Source of the DNA: Lachnospiraceae bacterium
Lineage (GTDB): Bacteria > Bacillota > Clostridia > Lachnospirales > Lachnospiraceae
Length of the DNA: 6,625 nucleotides
Reading direction: 5' to 3'
NCBI GenBank assembly: GCA_017437205.1
Contig: JAFSBP010000408.1
Location: 1-6,625, forward strand
Position 1 is the first letter of the stretch. The number at the start of each line of letters is the position of its first letter. Below are positions 1 through 6,625 of this stretch, piece after piece. The position numbers were made by a program, and so were the translations under genes. Below the pieces are notes generated by a model. The model was given only the letters and a program-made list of their open reading frames with translations. It was not told the DNA's origin and searched no databases.

Positions 1-1893
1 AAAATCAGAATTCAAGACGACCTGTATACCTATGTAAATCAGGCAAAACTGGATGAGTTGGTGATCCCCGAGGATATGCCCGTTGCCGGCGGCTTCGCCG
101 CCCTTGGCACTGATGTGGAAAAGCTCATGATCGGCGAATTTAACGCTATGTGTGAGATCGCATCTTATCCCAATGAGCATCTGGCCAGAGCCTGCACCCT
201 GTACACCCTCGCAAAAGATGTGAAAAGAAAGAAAAAACACGGCATCAAGCCGGCGCTGAAGCATCTGGCTATCCTCAAGAAGCTCGGCACCCTGCGCGGC
301 TACAATCTTCACGCGAAAGAACTGATCCTCAAAGGAATCGCCATGCCCATCAGCATTGCGGTGGAGCCGAATATGAAGGACACCACCCATCATTGCGTCA
401 TGGTTCAGGGCCCCGGTGTGATCCTGCCCGACGCATCCTATTATGCAGAGGGAAAAGAACAGCAGAAAGATATGATGCTGAATCTTTGGAGCAACTTCGC
501 AAAGCAGGTGCTGGCTATCGCCGGACACAGCGAGGAAGAAATCGACCTGCTGATCCGCGACACTCTCGCATTTGATGCCCTCATTGCCAAGTATGTTAAG
601 ACCAGCGAGGAATGGTCTGAGTATGTTAAGATGTACAACCCGATGAAGACCGGCAGAGTGGCAGGCATGGTAAAGCCACTGAATCTGAAGAAGCTGCTTT
701 CCGACCTGTTCGGCTTCGTTCCCGAGGAAATTATTGTAGCGGAGCCCAGATACTTCAAGAATTTCAAGGAAGTATTTAATCCGGACACCTTCGAAATGTA
801 CAAAAGGTGGGCTTATGTGACCACATTGTATAATAGCTGCTCTTTGCTGTCCGAGGAGCTGCGTGATCTGGGCGGTGCCTTCTACAGAGCCCTCTCCGGT
901 ATTGCCGCAGTTTCTTCCCCCGAAAAGTTTGCATACCAGCTGGCTTCCGGTATGTACAGCGAGCCCGTGGGCCTGTACTACGGCGAGAAATACTTCGGTG
1001 AGGAAGCGAAGAAGGACATCATTGACATTGTAAAGCAGATTGTTGCCACCTACCAGAAGCGCATCATGAACAATGACATTCTGGAGCAGGCTACCAAGGA
1101 TAAGGCCATCTTAAAGCTCAGCAAGATGGGCATCAAGATGGGATACCCCGACCGCGTGGAAGAAATCTACGATAAGCTGGTGTTCGACGAGAGCAAATCC
1201 CTGTTTGACATCGTATCCTCCCTGAAACAGATCCGCAGGGCAGAAAACTTTGCCAAGCTGAACGAGGAAGTGGATCGCACCCATTGGGCAATGCCCGGAC
1301 ATATGGTGAACGCCTGCTACGATCCCTTTGTCAACGATATCACCTTCCCCGCGGCTATTTTGCAGCCTCCTTTCTACTCCATCCATCAGACCAGAAGCGA
1401 GAACCTGGGCGGCATCGGTGCTGTGATCGGTCACGAGATCTCTCACGCCTTCGACTCCAACGGTGCGAAGTGCGATGAGTTGGGTAACCTGAACAACTGG
1501 TGGACCAAGGCTGACGAGCGAAAGTTCAACAAGAAGGTCAACGCCATGATCAAGCAGTTCGACGGCATTGAACTCCCTTGGGGTACCGTCAACGGTAAGT
1601 TTACTGTCAGCGAAAACATCGCCGACAACGGCGGTATGGCCGTAACCCTGGACATCATGTCCCATACCGAGGGTGTTTCCTTTGAGGAATACTTTGCCAA
1701 CTGGGCAAGAGTATGGTGCCAGAAGGCAAAGCCCGAGTATCAGGCTCTGCTGCTTCAGGTGGACGTACACGGTCCCTGCTACCTGCGTGCAAATATGCCC
1801 CCCAGAAACTTCCCTGAGTGGTATGCTGCCTTCAACGTAAAGAAGACTGACGGCATGTATCTCGCTCCCTCCAAGAGAGTGGTGATTTGGTAG
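1..1893 (+). CDS. pepO: M13 family zinc endopeptidase (PepO/neprilysin-like), 5' end cut by window
   Basis: This is a zinc metallo-endopeptidase that cleaves oligopeptides. The frame is open from base 1 (reading KIRIQDDLYTYVN), which matches the usual N-terminus of PepO proteins, so the TTG at 58 is not the start. About 630 codons are visible, close to the length of PepO-type enzymes, so perhaps only a few residues are missing; a leader peptide outside the window cannot be excluded. Counting from base 1, the M13 hallmarks are: the substrate-binding N-A-x-Y motif at codons 437-440 (NACY); zinc ligands and catalytic Glu in HEISH at 478-482 (bases 1432-1446); the third ligand in ENIADNGG at 538-545; catalytic His590 in DVHGP with Arg596 nearby; and the family-typical C-terminal VVIW just before TAG. 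The gene looks intact. No strong terminator follows directly, so transcripts probably run to the hairpin at 2163-2205. Family assignment is very secure; the symbol pepO is by family resemblance. Confidence 0.95.
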   Translation, partial: KIRIQDDLYTYVNQAKLDELVIPEDMPVAGGFAALGTDVEKLMIGEFNAMCEIASYPNEHLARACTLYTLAKDVKRKKKHGIKPALKHLAILKKLGTLRGYNLHAKELILKGIAMPISIAVEPNMKDTTHHCVMVQGPGVILPDASYYAEGKEQQKDMMLNLWSNFAKQVLAIAGHSEEEIDLLIRDTLAFDALIAKYVKTSEEWSEYVKMYNPMKTGRVAGMVKPLNLKKLLSDLFGFVPEEIIVAEPRYFKNFKEVFNPDTFEMYKRWAYVTTLYNSCSLLSEELRDLGGAFYRALSGIAAVSSPEKFAYQLASGMYSEPVGLYYGEKYFGEEAKKDIIDIVKQIVATYQKRIMNNDILEQATKDKAILKLSKMGIKMGYPDRVEEIYDKLVFDESKSLFDIVSSLKQIRRAENFAKLNEEVDRTHWAMPGHMVNACYDPFVNDITFPAAILQPPFYSIHQTRSENLGGIGAVIGHEISHAFDSNGAKCDELGNLNNWWTKADERKFNKKVNAMIKQFDGIELPWGTVNGKFTVSENIADNGGMAVTLDIMSHTEGVSFEEYFANWARVWCQKAKPEYQALLLQVDVHGPCYLRANMPPRNFPEWYAAFNVKKTDGMYLAPSKRVVIW

Positions 1894-2140
1894 TAATCGC
1901 ATCAAGCTCAGCGAAGAAATCGGGGTGAAGTATATGCAGACGTGGGAAGAAAAAATTATCGAACGAGAAAAAGCACTTGCGGATGGCATTGCCATCGGTG
2001 AAAAACGCGGCTTCGATGCTGCCACGCTTTCTGGCCTCCGAAGCCTCATGGCCAACCTAAATCTCCCGGCAGAGAAGGCCATGGAAGCGTTGGCAGTACC
2101 GCTTGAGGATCGGGACAGATATTTGGAGCAACTGAAATAA
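1886..2140 (+). pseudogene. C-terminal tail remnant of an Rpn/PD-(D/E)XK-type nuclease (putative transposase)
   Basis: The frame is open from 1886, just after a TGA at 1883-1885 and overlapping the pepO stop in another frame, to TAA at 2140. It reads NRIKLSEEIGVKYMQTWEEK, then a charged helical stretch, then GIAIGEKRG, then a helical end (NLNLPAEKAMEAL). From memory this pattern (EEIG-KYMQ-WEE, Gly-x-x-x-Gly spaced charged helix, short helical end) is the tail of the Rpn/TIGR01784 recombination-promoting nuclease family common in Lachnospiraceae. The nuclease domain of roughly 200 residues is absent, because pepO occupies the upstream DNA. I infer a deletion remnant. Alternatively it could be translated as a small protein of 68 residues from ATG 1934 (GGTGA at 1924-1928 is a weak ribosome binding site) or 71 residues from GTG 1925. 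The likeness extending upstream of both starts argues for a fragment. Confidence 0.6.
1922..1928 (+). promoter_or_regulatory. Possible ribosome binding site for ATG 1934
   Basis: GGGGTGA lies five bases before ATG 1934. It is a moderate Shine-Dalgarno match and would allow the nuclease-tail fragment to be translated as a 68-residue protein. The same bases encode part of the tail (Gly-Val) in the same frame, so the match may be chance. Confidence 0.3.
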
Positions 2141-2158
2141 AAACGCACTCTATGACAC

Positions 2159-2211
2159 AAAAAAACAGGCAAACCAATGGGCTATAAACATTGATTTGTC
2201 TGTTTCTTTTT
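2159..2211. terminator. Bidirectional intrinsic terminator between convergent units
   Basis: Arms at 2163-2179 (AAACAGGCAAACCAATG) and 2189-2205 (CATTGATTTGTCTGTTT) pair over 17 positions, with one G-U wobble and one mismatch, around a nine-base loop at 2180-2188. On the + strand the right arm runs into a T-rich tract to 2211. On the - strand the seven A's at 2159-2165 read as seven U's. The hairpin can therefore end pepO-side transcripts and amylase-side transcripts. On the - strand it begins only a few bases after the amylase stop. The stem is AT-rich but long. Confidence 0.85.
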
Positions 2212-4327
2212 AAATGACGCAATCATCCTTCTCCGCTATAAATACCACCGATGACATGGGATACATCTTCACGCAGAGCATACCGTCTGCCGTCACCTCA
2301 AAATCTTTTCGTCCTACATTGTACCGGTTTCTTCCGGTCTTGATCAGACGAACCATCTTCGTTCCGGCCGTGACACCGATCTCCCACACGGGAATCGTCA
2401 CCATACGCTCTTGGTCTGCCGTATTCACTGCGATTACTAACTGCTCTTCTGCGTTAAACCGTCCGTAGGACAACAGATTTTTCTCTGCAATCAGTGGCTT
2501 CAACGCGCCGGTTCTGAGGGCAGAATGGCGGTAATGCATCCAACTGATATCGCAGTGGAACTCAATGAGTTCAAAATCCTCGTTCCCCCACGGGTAGGTT
2601 CTGCGATTGTCCGGATCGGTAAAACCGTACATTCCGGCCTCATCGCCGTAATAGATGCCGGGGGCACCCGGCCAGGTCATCTGCATGACCACCGCCGCCC
2701 GAAACACATCTTTATTTATATTTTCTCCTGCCGCTGCACTGCCGAGGGTGGCAATGCGCCCCGCCTTATGATTTGTTCTCGTCAGGAAGCGGGAATGGTC
2801 ATGGTTGGAGAGCTGATTCAACGCCGCCTCAACGGCCGGTCTGGGTGTTCTGCGCATGAAATCCTTCATCTGCGCCAAAAAGCCTGCCGCGTCACCAATC
2901 CGATGAGCCTCAAACCGATCGCTGTGCTTCTCCATACCGGTCAAAAACCAAGTCACCGGCTCCATAAAGCCATCGTAGTTCATCACGGTATCCCACTCTT
3001 TTCCGTTTAACCACGGCGCTGGGTCGCCGTAATGCTCTGCCAGCACAATTGCCTTCGGGTTCGCCTCCCTCACCGCAGCGCGGAAATCCTGCCAGAACCG
3101 ATGGTTCGTCTCCGGGGTGTCCCCCAGATCCGCCGCCACGTCGAGGCGCCAACCGTCCACATTAAAGGGCGGAGAAACCCATTTTTTCGCGATGTCGATC
3201 ACATATTGATAGAGCTCCGGTGAACCCTCATAATTTAATTTAGGCAGGGTGGCGTGATCCCACCAGCCTTTATAGTCCTCATTGTACGGCCATTTCCCCG
3301 TCCCTTTGAAACAGAAAAATGTGCGGTAAGGGCTTTTCTCCGACACATACGCCCCCGGCGCATAGTCGGGCTGCCCCTCGTAAATTAACTCGCGATCCAT
3401 CCATTTGTTGAACGAACCACAGTGATTGAAGACGCCATCAATCACCACTTTCATGTCTCTGCGGTGCGCCTCCTCAACCAGACGGATAAATAGCTGATTG
3501 CTGGCCTCAAGGTTCTCCGGCGAGGTCACACGTTTGCGATAGAGGGCATTGCGGTCAGAAGAAGCACGCTCAGTTTTTACCGCTCCGGCTGCATCTGCCA
3601 CTGACTCATCTTCCGTCGCAGCAACCTCCGACACATCCACGGCCTCCGGTAAAATCACTCCATAGTGGGGATCACTGTGATCATAATCCTGAGTGTCATA
3701 CTTGTGATTTGAGGGCGACACAAAGATCGGATTCAGGTAGAGCACCTGTACACCCATGTTCTGCAGATAATCCAGTTTGTCGAGTATTCCCTGCAGATCA
3801 CCGCCGTAAAATCTGGCCACGTCCATCGCTTCCGGCAGCGCATTCCAGTCCTTCACCTGCGTAACACGGGCATTCTTCATGTAAAAATACTCATCGTCCA
3901 ACACGTCATTGGTCTTGTCTCCGTTGCAGAAACGGTCCACAAAAATCTGGTAATATACCGCGCCTCGCGTCCATTCCGGCACGCAAAATCCCGGAACGAT
4001 CAGAAAGTAACCGTCCTCACAAAGTTCATCCACCGCGCCGAATCGCTGGTAATAGCAGACTTCGAACGCCTTTTTCACACAAAATGCATACTGCATCCGC
4101 TCATCCTTCACCGGATACTCCGCCTCGAAATAGTCAAAAAGCTCATCCGTACGGCGGCGTTCCATCAAAATGGGCGCCTCCCCACGGACAAGCAGCTTTA
4201 CTGAGTCCGGATCTGATTTTGCAGTTCTAAGTGTAATTGTCACGTTCTGCCCTGCCTTCGGAGCAAACGGAGTCACGAAAGACTCCGATTCGTCCGAAAA
4301 CAAGGCACGTCGATTGATCGGTTCCAT
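2210..4327 (-). CDS. GH13 alpha-glycosidase (neopullulanase/maltogenic amylase/cyclomaltodextrinase-like)
   Basis: A 705-residue retaining alpha-glucan hydrolase with no signal peptide, so it probably acts in the cytoplasm on imported maltodextrins, cyclodextrins or pullulan fragments. Residues 1-115 form a beta-rich N-terminal domain, plausibly CBM34-like. The catalytic barrel starts near 120 (RGAVYYQIFVDRF). GH13 regions: I, DGVFNH 297-302; II, GWRLDVAAD 392-400 with Arg394 and nucleophile Asp396; III, LAEHYGD 429-435 with acid/base Glu431; IV, NHD 508-510 with His509 and transition-state Asp510. LPKLN (361-365) also fits the neopullulanase-type subfamily (GH13_20). The C-terminal beta domain covers about 605-705. 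A roughly 35-residue Ala/Glu/Asp-rich insertion (227-262) interrupts the domain B area. The ATG has a good ribosome binding site and lies 19 bases after the ftsH stop, so the two genes are probably co-transcribed. GH13 membership is certain; the substrate is inferred. Confidence 0.93.
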   Translation of the reverse strand: MEPINRRALFSDESESFVTPFAPKAGQNVTITLRTAKSDPDSVKLLVRGEAPILMERRRTDELFDYFEAEYPVKDERMQYAFCVKKAFEVCYYQRFGAVDELCEDGYFLIVPGFCVPEWTRGAVYYQIFVDRFCNGDKTNDVLDDEYFYMKNARVTQVKDWNALPEAMDVARFYGGDLQGILDKLDYLQNMGVQVLYLNPIFVSPSNHKYDTQDYDHSDPHYGVILPEAVDVSEVAATEDESVADAAGAVKTERASSDRNALYRKRVTSPENLEASNQLFIRLVEEAHRRDMKVVIDGVFNHCGSFNKWMDRELIYEGQPDYAPGAYVSEKSPYRTFFCFKGTGKWPYNEDYKGWWDHATLPKLNYEGSPELYQYVIDIAKKWVSPPFNVDGWRLDVAADLGDTPETNHRFWQDFRAAVREANPKAIVLAEHYGDPAPWLNGKEWDTVMNYDGFMEPVTWFLTGMEKHSDRFEAHRIGDAAGFLAQMKDFMRRTPRPAVEAALNQLSNHDHSRFLTRTNHKAGRIATLGSAAAGENINKDVFRAAVVMQMTWPGAPGIYYGDEAGMYGFTDPDNRRTYPWGNEDFELIEFHCDISWMHYRHSALRTGALKPLIAEKNLLSYGRFNAEEQLVIAVNTADQERMVTIPVWEIGVTAGTKMVRLIKTGRNRYNVGRKDFEVTADGMLCVKMYPMSSVVFIAEKDDCVI

Positions 4328-4333
4328 AGAAAT

Positions 4334-4338
4334 TCTCC
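4334..4338 (-). promoter_or_regulatory. Ribosome binding site of the GH13 gene
   Basis: On the - strand GGAGA precedes the ATG at 4327-4325 by six bases, within the 19-base gap after the ftsH stop. It supports this start and independent initiation on a shared transcript. Confidence 0.75.
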
Positions 4339-4346
4339 AAATCCTG

Positions 4347-6170
4347 TCAATTAAATAATGCTTCGAATTCCTCTCCGGTGATCTTTTCCTTTTCCATCAA
4401 AAGGTCTGCCGCCTTGTACAGGATATCCTGATGCTCTCTGATCAGACTTTCTGCTTTCTCATAGCAATCATCGATGATCGCCTTCACTTCGCTGTCGATC
4501 ACTGTCGCCACTGACTCGCCGTAGCTGCGAGTGTGTGCCAGATCGCGTCCGATGAATACCTCATCGTCATCACTTCCGTAACAGATCATGCCGACCTTCT
4601 CACTCATACCGTACTGCGTCACCATCGCGCGGGCAGTCTCTGTCGCACTCTTTATATCCTGAGACGCACCGGTGGTAATGTCGCCAAAGACGATTGCCAC
4701 CGCGATACGTCCGCCAAGGGATACCATGATATCCTGCAGCATGCGGCTCTTTGTCAGATGCATATTGTCACGCTCCGGCAGGGGCATGGTATAACCTGCC
4801 GCTCCGATACCGGTAGGGATAATGGATACGGTGTGCACCGGTCCCACATCGGGAAGCACATGGAACAAAATCGCGTGGCCTGCCTCGTGGAAGGCCGTGA
4901 TTCGTCTGTCTTTCTCCGGGATCACCTTGCTCTTCTTTTCCGCGCCGATACCAACCTTAATAAAGGACTGGTCAATATCCTCCTGACGGATATACTGGCG
5001 GTTATCCTTTGCGGCAACAATAGCCGCCTCATTCATCAGATTCTCCAGATCCGCACCAACAAATCCGGCGGTAGTTCTGGCCACCTGCTTAAGATCCACA
5101 TCATCGCCCAGCGGCTTATTGCGCACATGAACGCGAAGAATCTCCTCGCGGCCCTTCACATCGGGACGTCCAACCATCACCTTTCGGTCAAAACGACCGG
5201 GACGAAGGATCGCGGGGTCCAAGATATCCACACGGTTGGTCGCCGCCATCACAATGATTCCTTCATTGACGCCAAAGCCGTCCATCTCCACCAACAACTG
5301 GTTCAACGTCTGCTCGCGCTCATCGTGACCGCCGCCCATACCGGTTCCTCTGCGTCTGGCCACCGCGTCAATCTCATCGATAAAAATAATACAGGGGGAA
5401 TTTCTCTTCGCTTCCTCAAACAGATCTCTCACTCGGGATGCGCCGACGCCGACGAACATCTCCACAAAATCAGAGCCCGATATACTGAAAAACGGCACCT
5501 TTGCCTCGCCGGCAACCGCCTTCGCAAGCAACGTTTTTCCGGTTCCGGGAGGACCGACAAGCAGCACACCCTTCGGGATGCGCGCGCCCACGCGGATATA
5601 CTTCTCAGGTGCTTTCAGGAAATCTACAATCTCCGTCAGGTCTTCCTTCTCCTCCTGAAGACCTGCCACACTGCCGAAATTGATTCCTTCCAGTCCCTTT
5701 ACCATCTTCGCCCGGCTCTTTCCGAAATTCATCATCTTTGAATTATTTCCACCGCCGGACGCGGCTGCCATCATGCGGTTCATCATCAAGAGAACAAGCA
5801 TCGCCACAATGAACATTCCCACCAAAATGGGCAGCACAATACTCAAAAACGTGCTCTCCGAGGGAACATCCCGCTCAAACACCGTCACCTGTGCGCCCAC
5901 CAGCTCTTTTCTGATCTCCGCCACATCATCAATGTACAACAGATATTCCTTACCGCTCGTCAGCTTCAGCGCCACCTCTCCGGTAGGCGTCTCCTTATTC
6001 GGAGTGATTACAGCCTCTTTAATCTGTCCTGAAGCGAGCAGTTCCTCATAGCTGTTCAGTGAAATCACATCCGCCGTATTGCTCATGGAGGTCATCCAGA
6101 ACAACCCCCACACTACCAACAAAATCAGGGCAAACACAAAGCCCCCATTTCCTCTACGCTGTCTTTCCAA
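4347..6170 (-). CDS. ftsH: ATP-dependent zinc metalloprotease FtsH
   Basis: A membrane-anchored AAA+ protease of 607 residues that unfolds and degrades misfolded membrane proteins and short-lived cytoplasmic proteins as a hexamer. In order: short basic N-terminus; first membrane helix about 11-28; extracytoplasmic domain about 30-105; second helix about 107-130; Gly-rich linker; AAA+ domain with Walker A GPPGTGKT 206-213, pore loop FVG 239-241, Walker B IIFIDEID 261-268 and second region of homology about 310-329 ending RPGRFDR; M41 protease domain with HEAGH 428-432 (bases 4875-4889) and third zinc ligand Asp505 in TTGASQD. The start is TTG, because the preceding codon is a stop, a perfect AAGGAGG lies nine bases upstream, and the next Met (26) would destroy the first membrane helix. 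Oddity: the usual GGR-x-AEE reads GGRIAVA (Val491, Ala492), losing both glutamates. It lies between hpt (37-base gap) and the GH13 gene. Confidence 0.98.
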   Translation of the reverse strand: MERQRRGNGGFVFALILLVVWGLFWMTSMSNTADVISLNSYEELLASGQIKEAVITPNKETPTGEVALKLTSGKEYLLYIDDVAEIRKELVGAQVTVFERDVPSESTFLSIVLPILVGMFIVAMLVLLMMNRMMAAASGGGNNSKMMNFGKSRAKMVKGLEGINFGSVAGLQEEKEDLTEIVDFLKAPEKYIRVGARIPKGVLLVGPPGTGKTLLAKAVAGEAKVPFFSISGSDFVEMFVGVGASRVRDLFEEAKRNSPCIIFIDEIDAVARRRGTGMGGGHDEREQTLNQLLVEMDGFGVNEGIIVMAATNRVDILDPAILRPGRFDRKVMVGRPDVKGREEILRVHVRNKPLGDDVDLKQVARTTAGFVGADLENLMNEAAIVAAKDNRQYIRQEDIDQSFIKVGIGAEKKSKVIPEKDRRITAFHEAGHAILFHVLPDVGPVHTVSIIPTGIGAAGYTMPLPERDNMHLTKSRMLQDIMVSLGGRIAVAIVFGDITTGASQDIKSATETARAMVTQYGMSEKVGMICYGSDDDEVFIGRDLAHTRSYGESVATVIDSEVKAIIDDCYEKAESLIREHQDILYKAADLLMEKEKITGEEFEALFN

Positions 6171-6179
6171 TCAGTCTAT

Positions 6180-6186
6180 CCTCCTT
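6180..6186 (-). promoter_or_regulatory. Ribosome binding site fixing the TTG start of ftsH
   Basis: On the - strand AAGGAGG is a full Shine-Dalgarno match, nine bases before TTG at 6170-6168. The codon just before the TTG is TGA, so no earlier start is possible in this frame. The strong site compensates for the weak start codon and decides the start. Confidence 0.85.
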
Positions 6187-6207
6187 GGCCTTTACAGACC
6201 GTCTTTA

Positions 6208-6625
6208 TTACTCTTCCACAAACTCCAGCACACCGATATAGGGCAGGTTTCTGTACTTCTGGTCATAATCCAGACCGTAACCCACCACAAACTCATCGGG
6301 AATTTGGAAGCCGGTATACTTCACTTCTACCTCGTGTCTTACACGACGGGAAGGTTTATCCAAGATCGTCGCAACCTCAATGGATGCGGGCTTTCTCAAT
6401 CGAAGCATGGGCAACAATGCACTCAAGGTATGACCGGAGTCAATGATATCCTCCACGATCAGCACATGTTTTCCCTCAATCGGATGATCCAGATCCTTCT
6501 TAATCTTCACCGCACCGGTGCTGGCCGTACCGCTGCCATAGCTGGAAACGGTCATGAAATCCAGATATACCTCCATATCCAGCATCTTTGCCAAGTCACA
6601 GGCAAAAAATACACTTCCCTTCAAA
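6208..6625 (-). CDS. hpt: Hypoxanthine phosphoribosyltransferase, N-terminus outside window
   Basis: A cytoplasmic purine-salvage enzyme that transfers phosphoribosyl from PRPP to hypoxanthine and guanine, giving IMP and GMP. The frame runs off the right edge, and the first visible residues (LKGSVFFACDL) match the interior of Hpt, so the TTG at 6624 is not the true start. About 139 residues are visible of a family usually near 175-180, so roughly 35-45 are missing. Motifs, numbered from the TTG: flexible loop SSYGSG 27-32; PRPP-binding VEDIIDSGHTL 57-67 (bases 6424-6456); DKPSRR 89-94; and FVVGYGLDYDQKYRNLPYIGVL near the C-terminus, involved in base and metal binding. It ends with tandem TAA TAA, and ftsH begins 37 bases later. 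The pair hpt-ftsH is a common Firmicute arrangement, often downstream of tilS, which would then lie to the right of this window. Confidence 0.96.
   Translation of the reverse strand, partial: LKGSVFFACDLAKMLDMEVYLDFMTVSSYGSGTASTGAVKIKKDLDHPIEGKHVLIVEDIIDSGHTLSALLPMLRLRKPASIEVATILDKPSRRVRHEVEVKYTGFQIPDEFVVGYGLDYDQKYRNLPYIGVLEFVEE

Noticed and set aside
58..60. TTG as the start of the M13 peptidase
   Set aside because: The frame is open to base 1 and the upstream residues (RIQDDLYTYVN) match the conserved PepO N-terminus, so the true start is outside the window.
1111..2172. Long - strand open frame of 353 codons opposite pepO
   Set aside because: It covers the pepO catalytic region, the nuclease tail and the first arm of the terminator. 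No ribosome binding site or family resemblance is seen, so it is a shadow of the + strand genes.
2525..3010. + strand open frame of 161 codons opposite the GH13 gene
   Set aside because: It is antisense to the conserved GH13 region IV and C-terminal part, with a Cys/His/Arg-rich composition and no known motif.
4345..4350. TTGACA on the - strand as a -35 box for the GH13 gene
   Set aside because: The hexamer is perfect, but the sequence 17 bases downstream is ATGGAA, which is the start of the gene and a poor -10 box. Transcription would begin inside the coding region.
4533..5741. Long + strand open frame of 402 codons opposite ftsH
   Set aside because: It lies wholly antisense to the strongly conserved ftsH AAA+/protease region. 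Its translation is rich in His, Arg and Leu with no recognisable domain, as expected from the complement of a GC-biased gene.
6622..6624. TTG as the start of hpt
   Set aside because: It encodes the Leu of the conserved LKGS segment in the interior of Hpt; the protein would lack its first 35-45 residues.

Overview
The window looks like ordinary chromosome from a Gram-positive Firmicute. The best guess is the Clostridia, probably Lachnospiraceae. Three things point there: strong AGGAGG-type ribosome binding sites, the hpt-ftsH gene pair, and protein sequences (a cytoplasmic GH13 amylase and an Rpn-type nuclease tail) that resemble gut Lachnospiraceae proteins as I remember them. No database search was possible, so the taxon is an inference.

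Layout: two convergent transcription units meet at about 2140-2212. On the + strand, from the left edge to 1893, is an M13 (PepO/neprilysin-type) zinc endopeptidase whose extreme N-terminus lies outside the window. Immediately after it (about 1886-2140) is a short open frame resembling only the C-terminal tail of Rpn/PD-(D/E)XK-type nuclease/transposase proteins; I read it as a remnant. On the - strand, reading from the right edge leftwards, are hypoxanthine phosphoribosyltransferase (hpt, 5'-truncated by the window), the membrane AAA+ protease ftsH, and a GH13 neopullulanase/maltogenic-amylase-like enzyme. These three are tightly packed, with gaps of 37 and 19 bases, each carrying a ribosome binding site, so they are probably one operon. 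A long inverted repeat at 2163-2205, flanked by A's on the left and T's on the right, serves as a terminator for both directions.

Function: hpt (purine salvage) next to ftsH (membrane protein quality control) is a familiar Firmicute arrangement, usually downstream of tilS. The amylase, which breaks down imported maltodextrins or cyclodextrins in the cytoplasm, appears to be an add-on at the end of that operon. PepO is independent of it.

I found no new multi-gene system, CRISPR array, RNA gene or intact mobile element. The observations most worth checking are: an FtsH whose normally conserved 'AEE' glutamates after the GGR motif are replaced by Val-Ala; the nuclease-tail remnant abutting pepO; and an amylase with atypical GH13 signature regions and an Ala/Glu/Asp-rich insertion.
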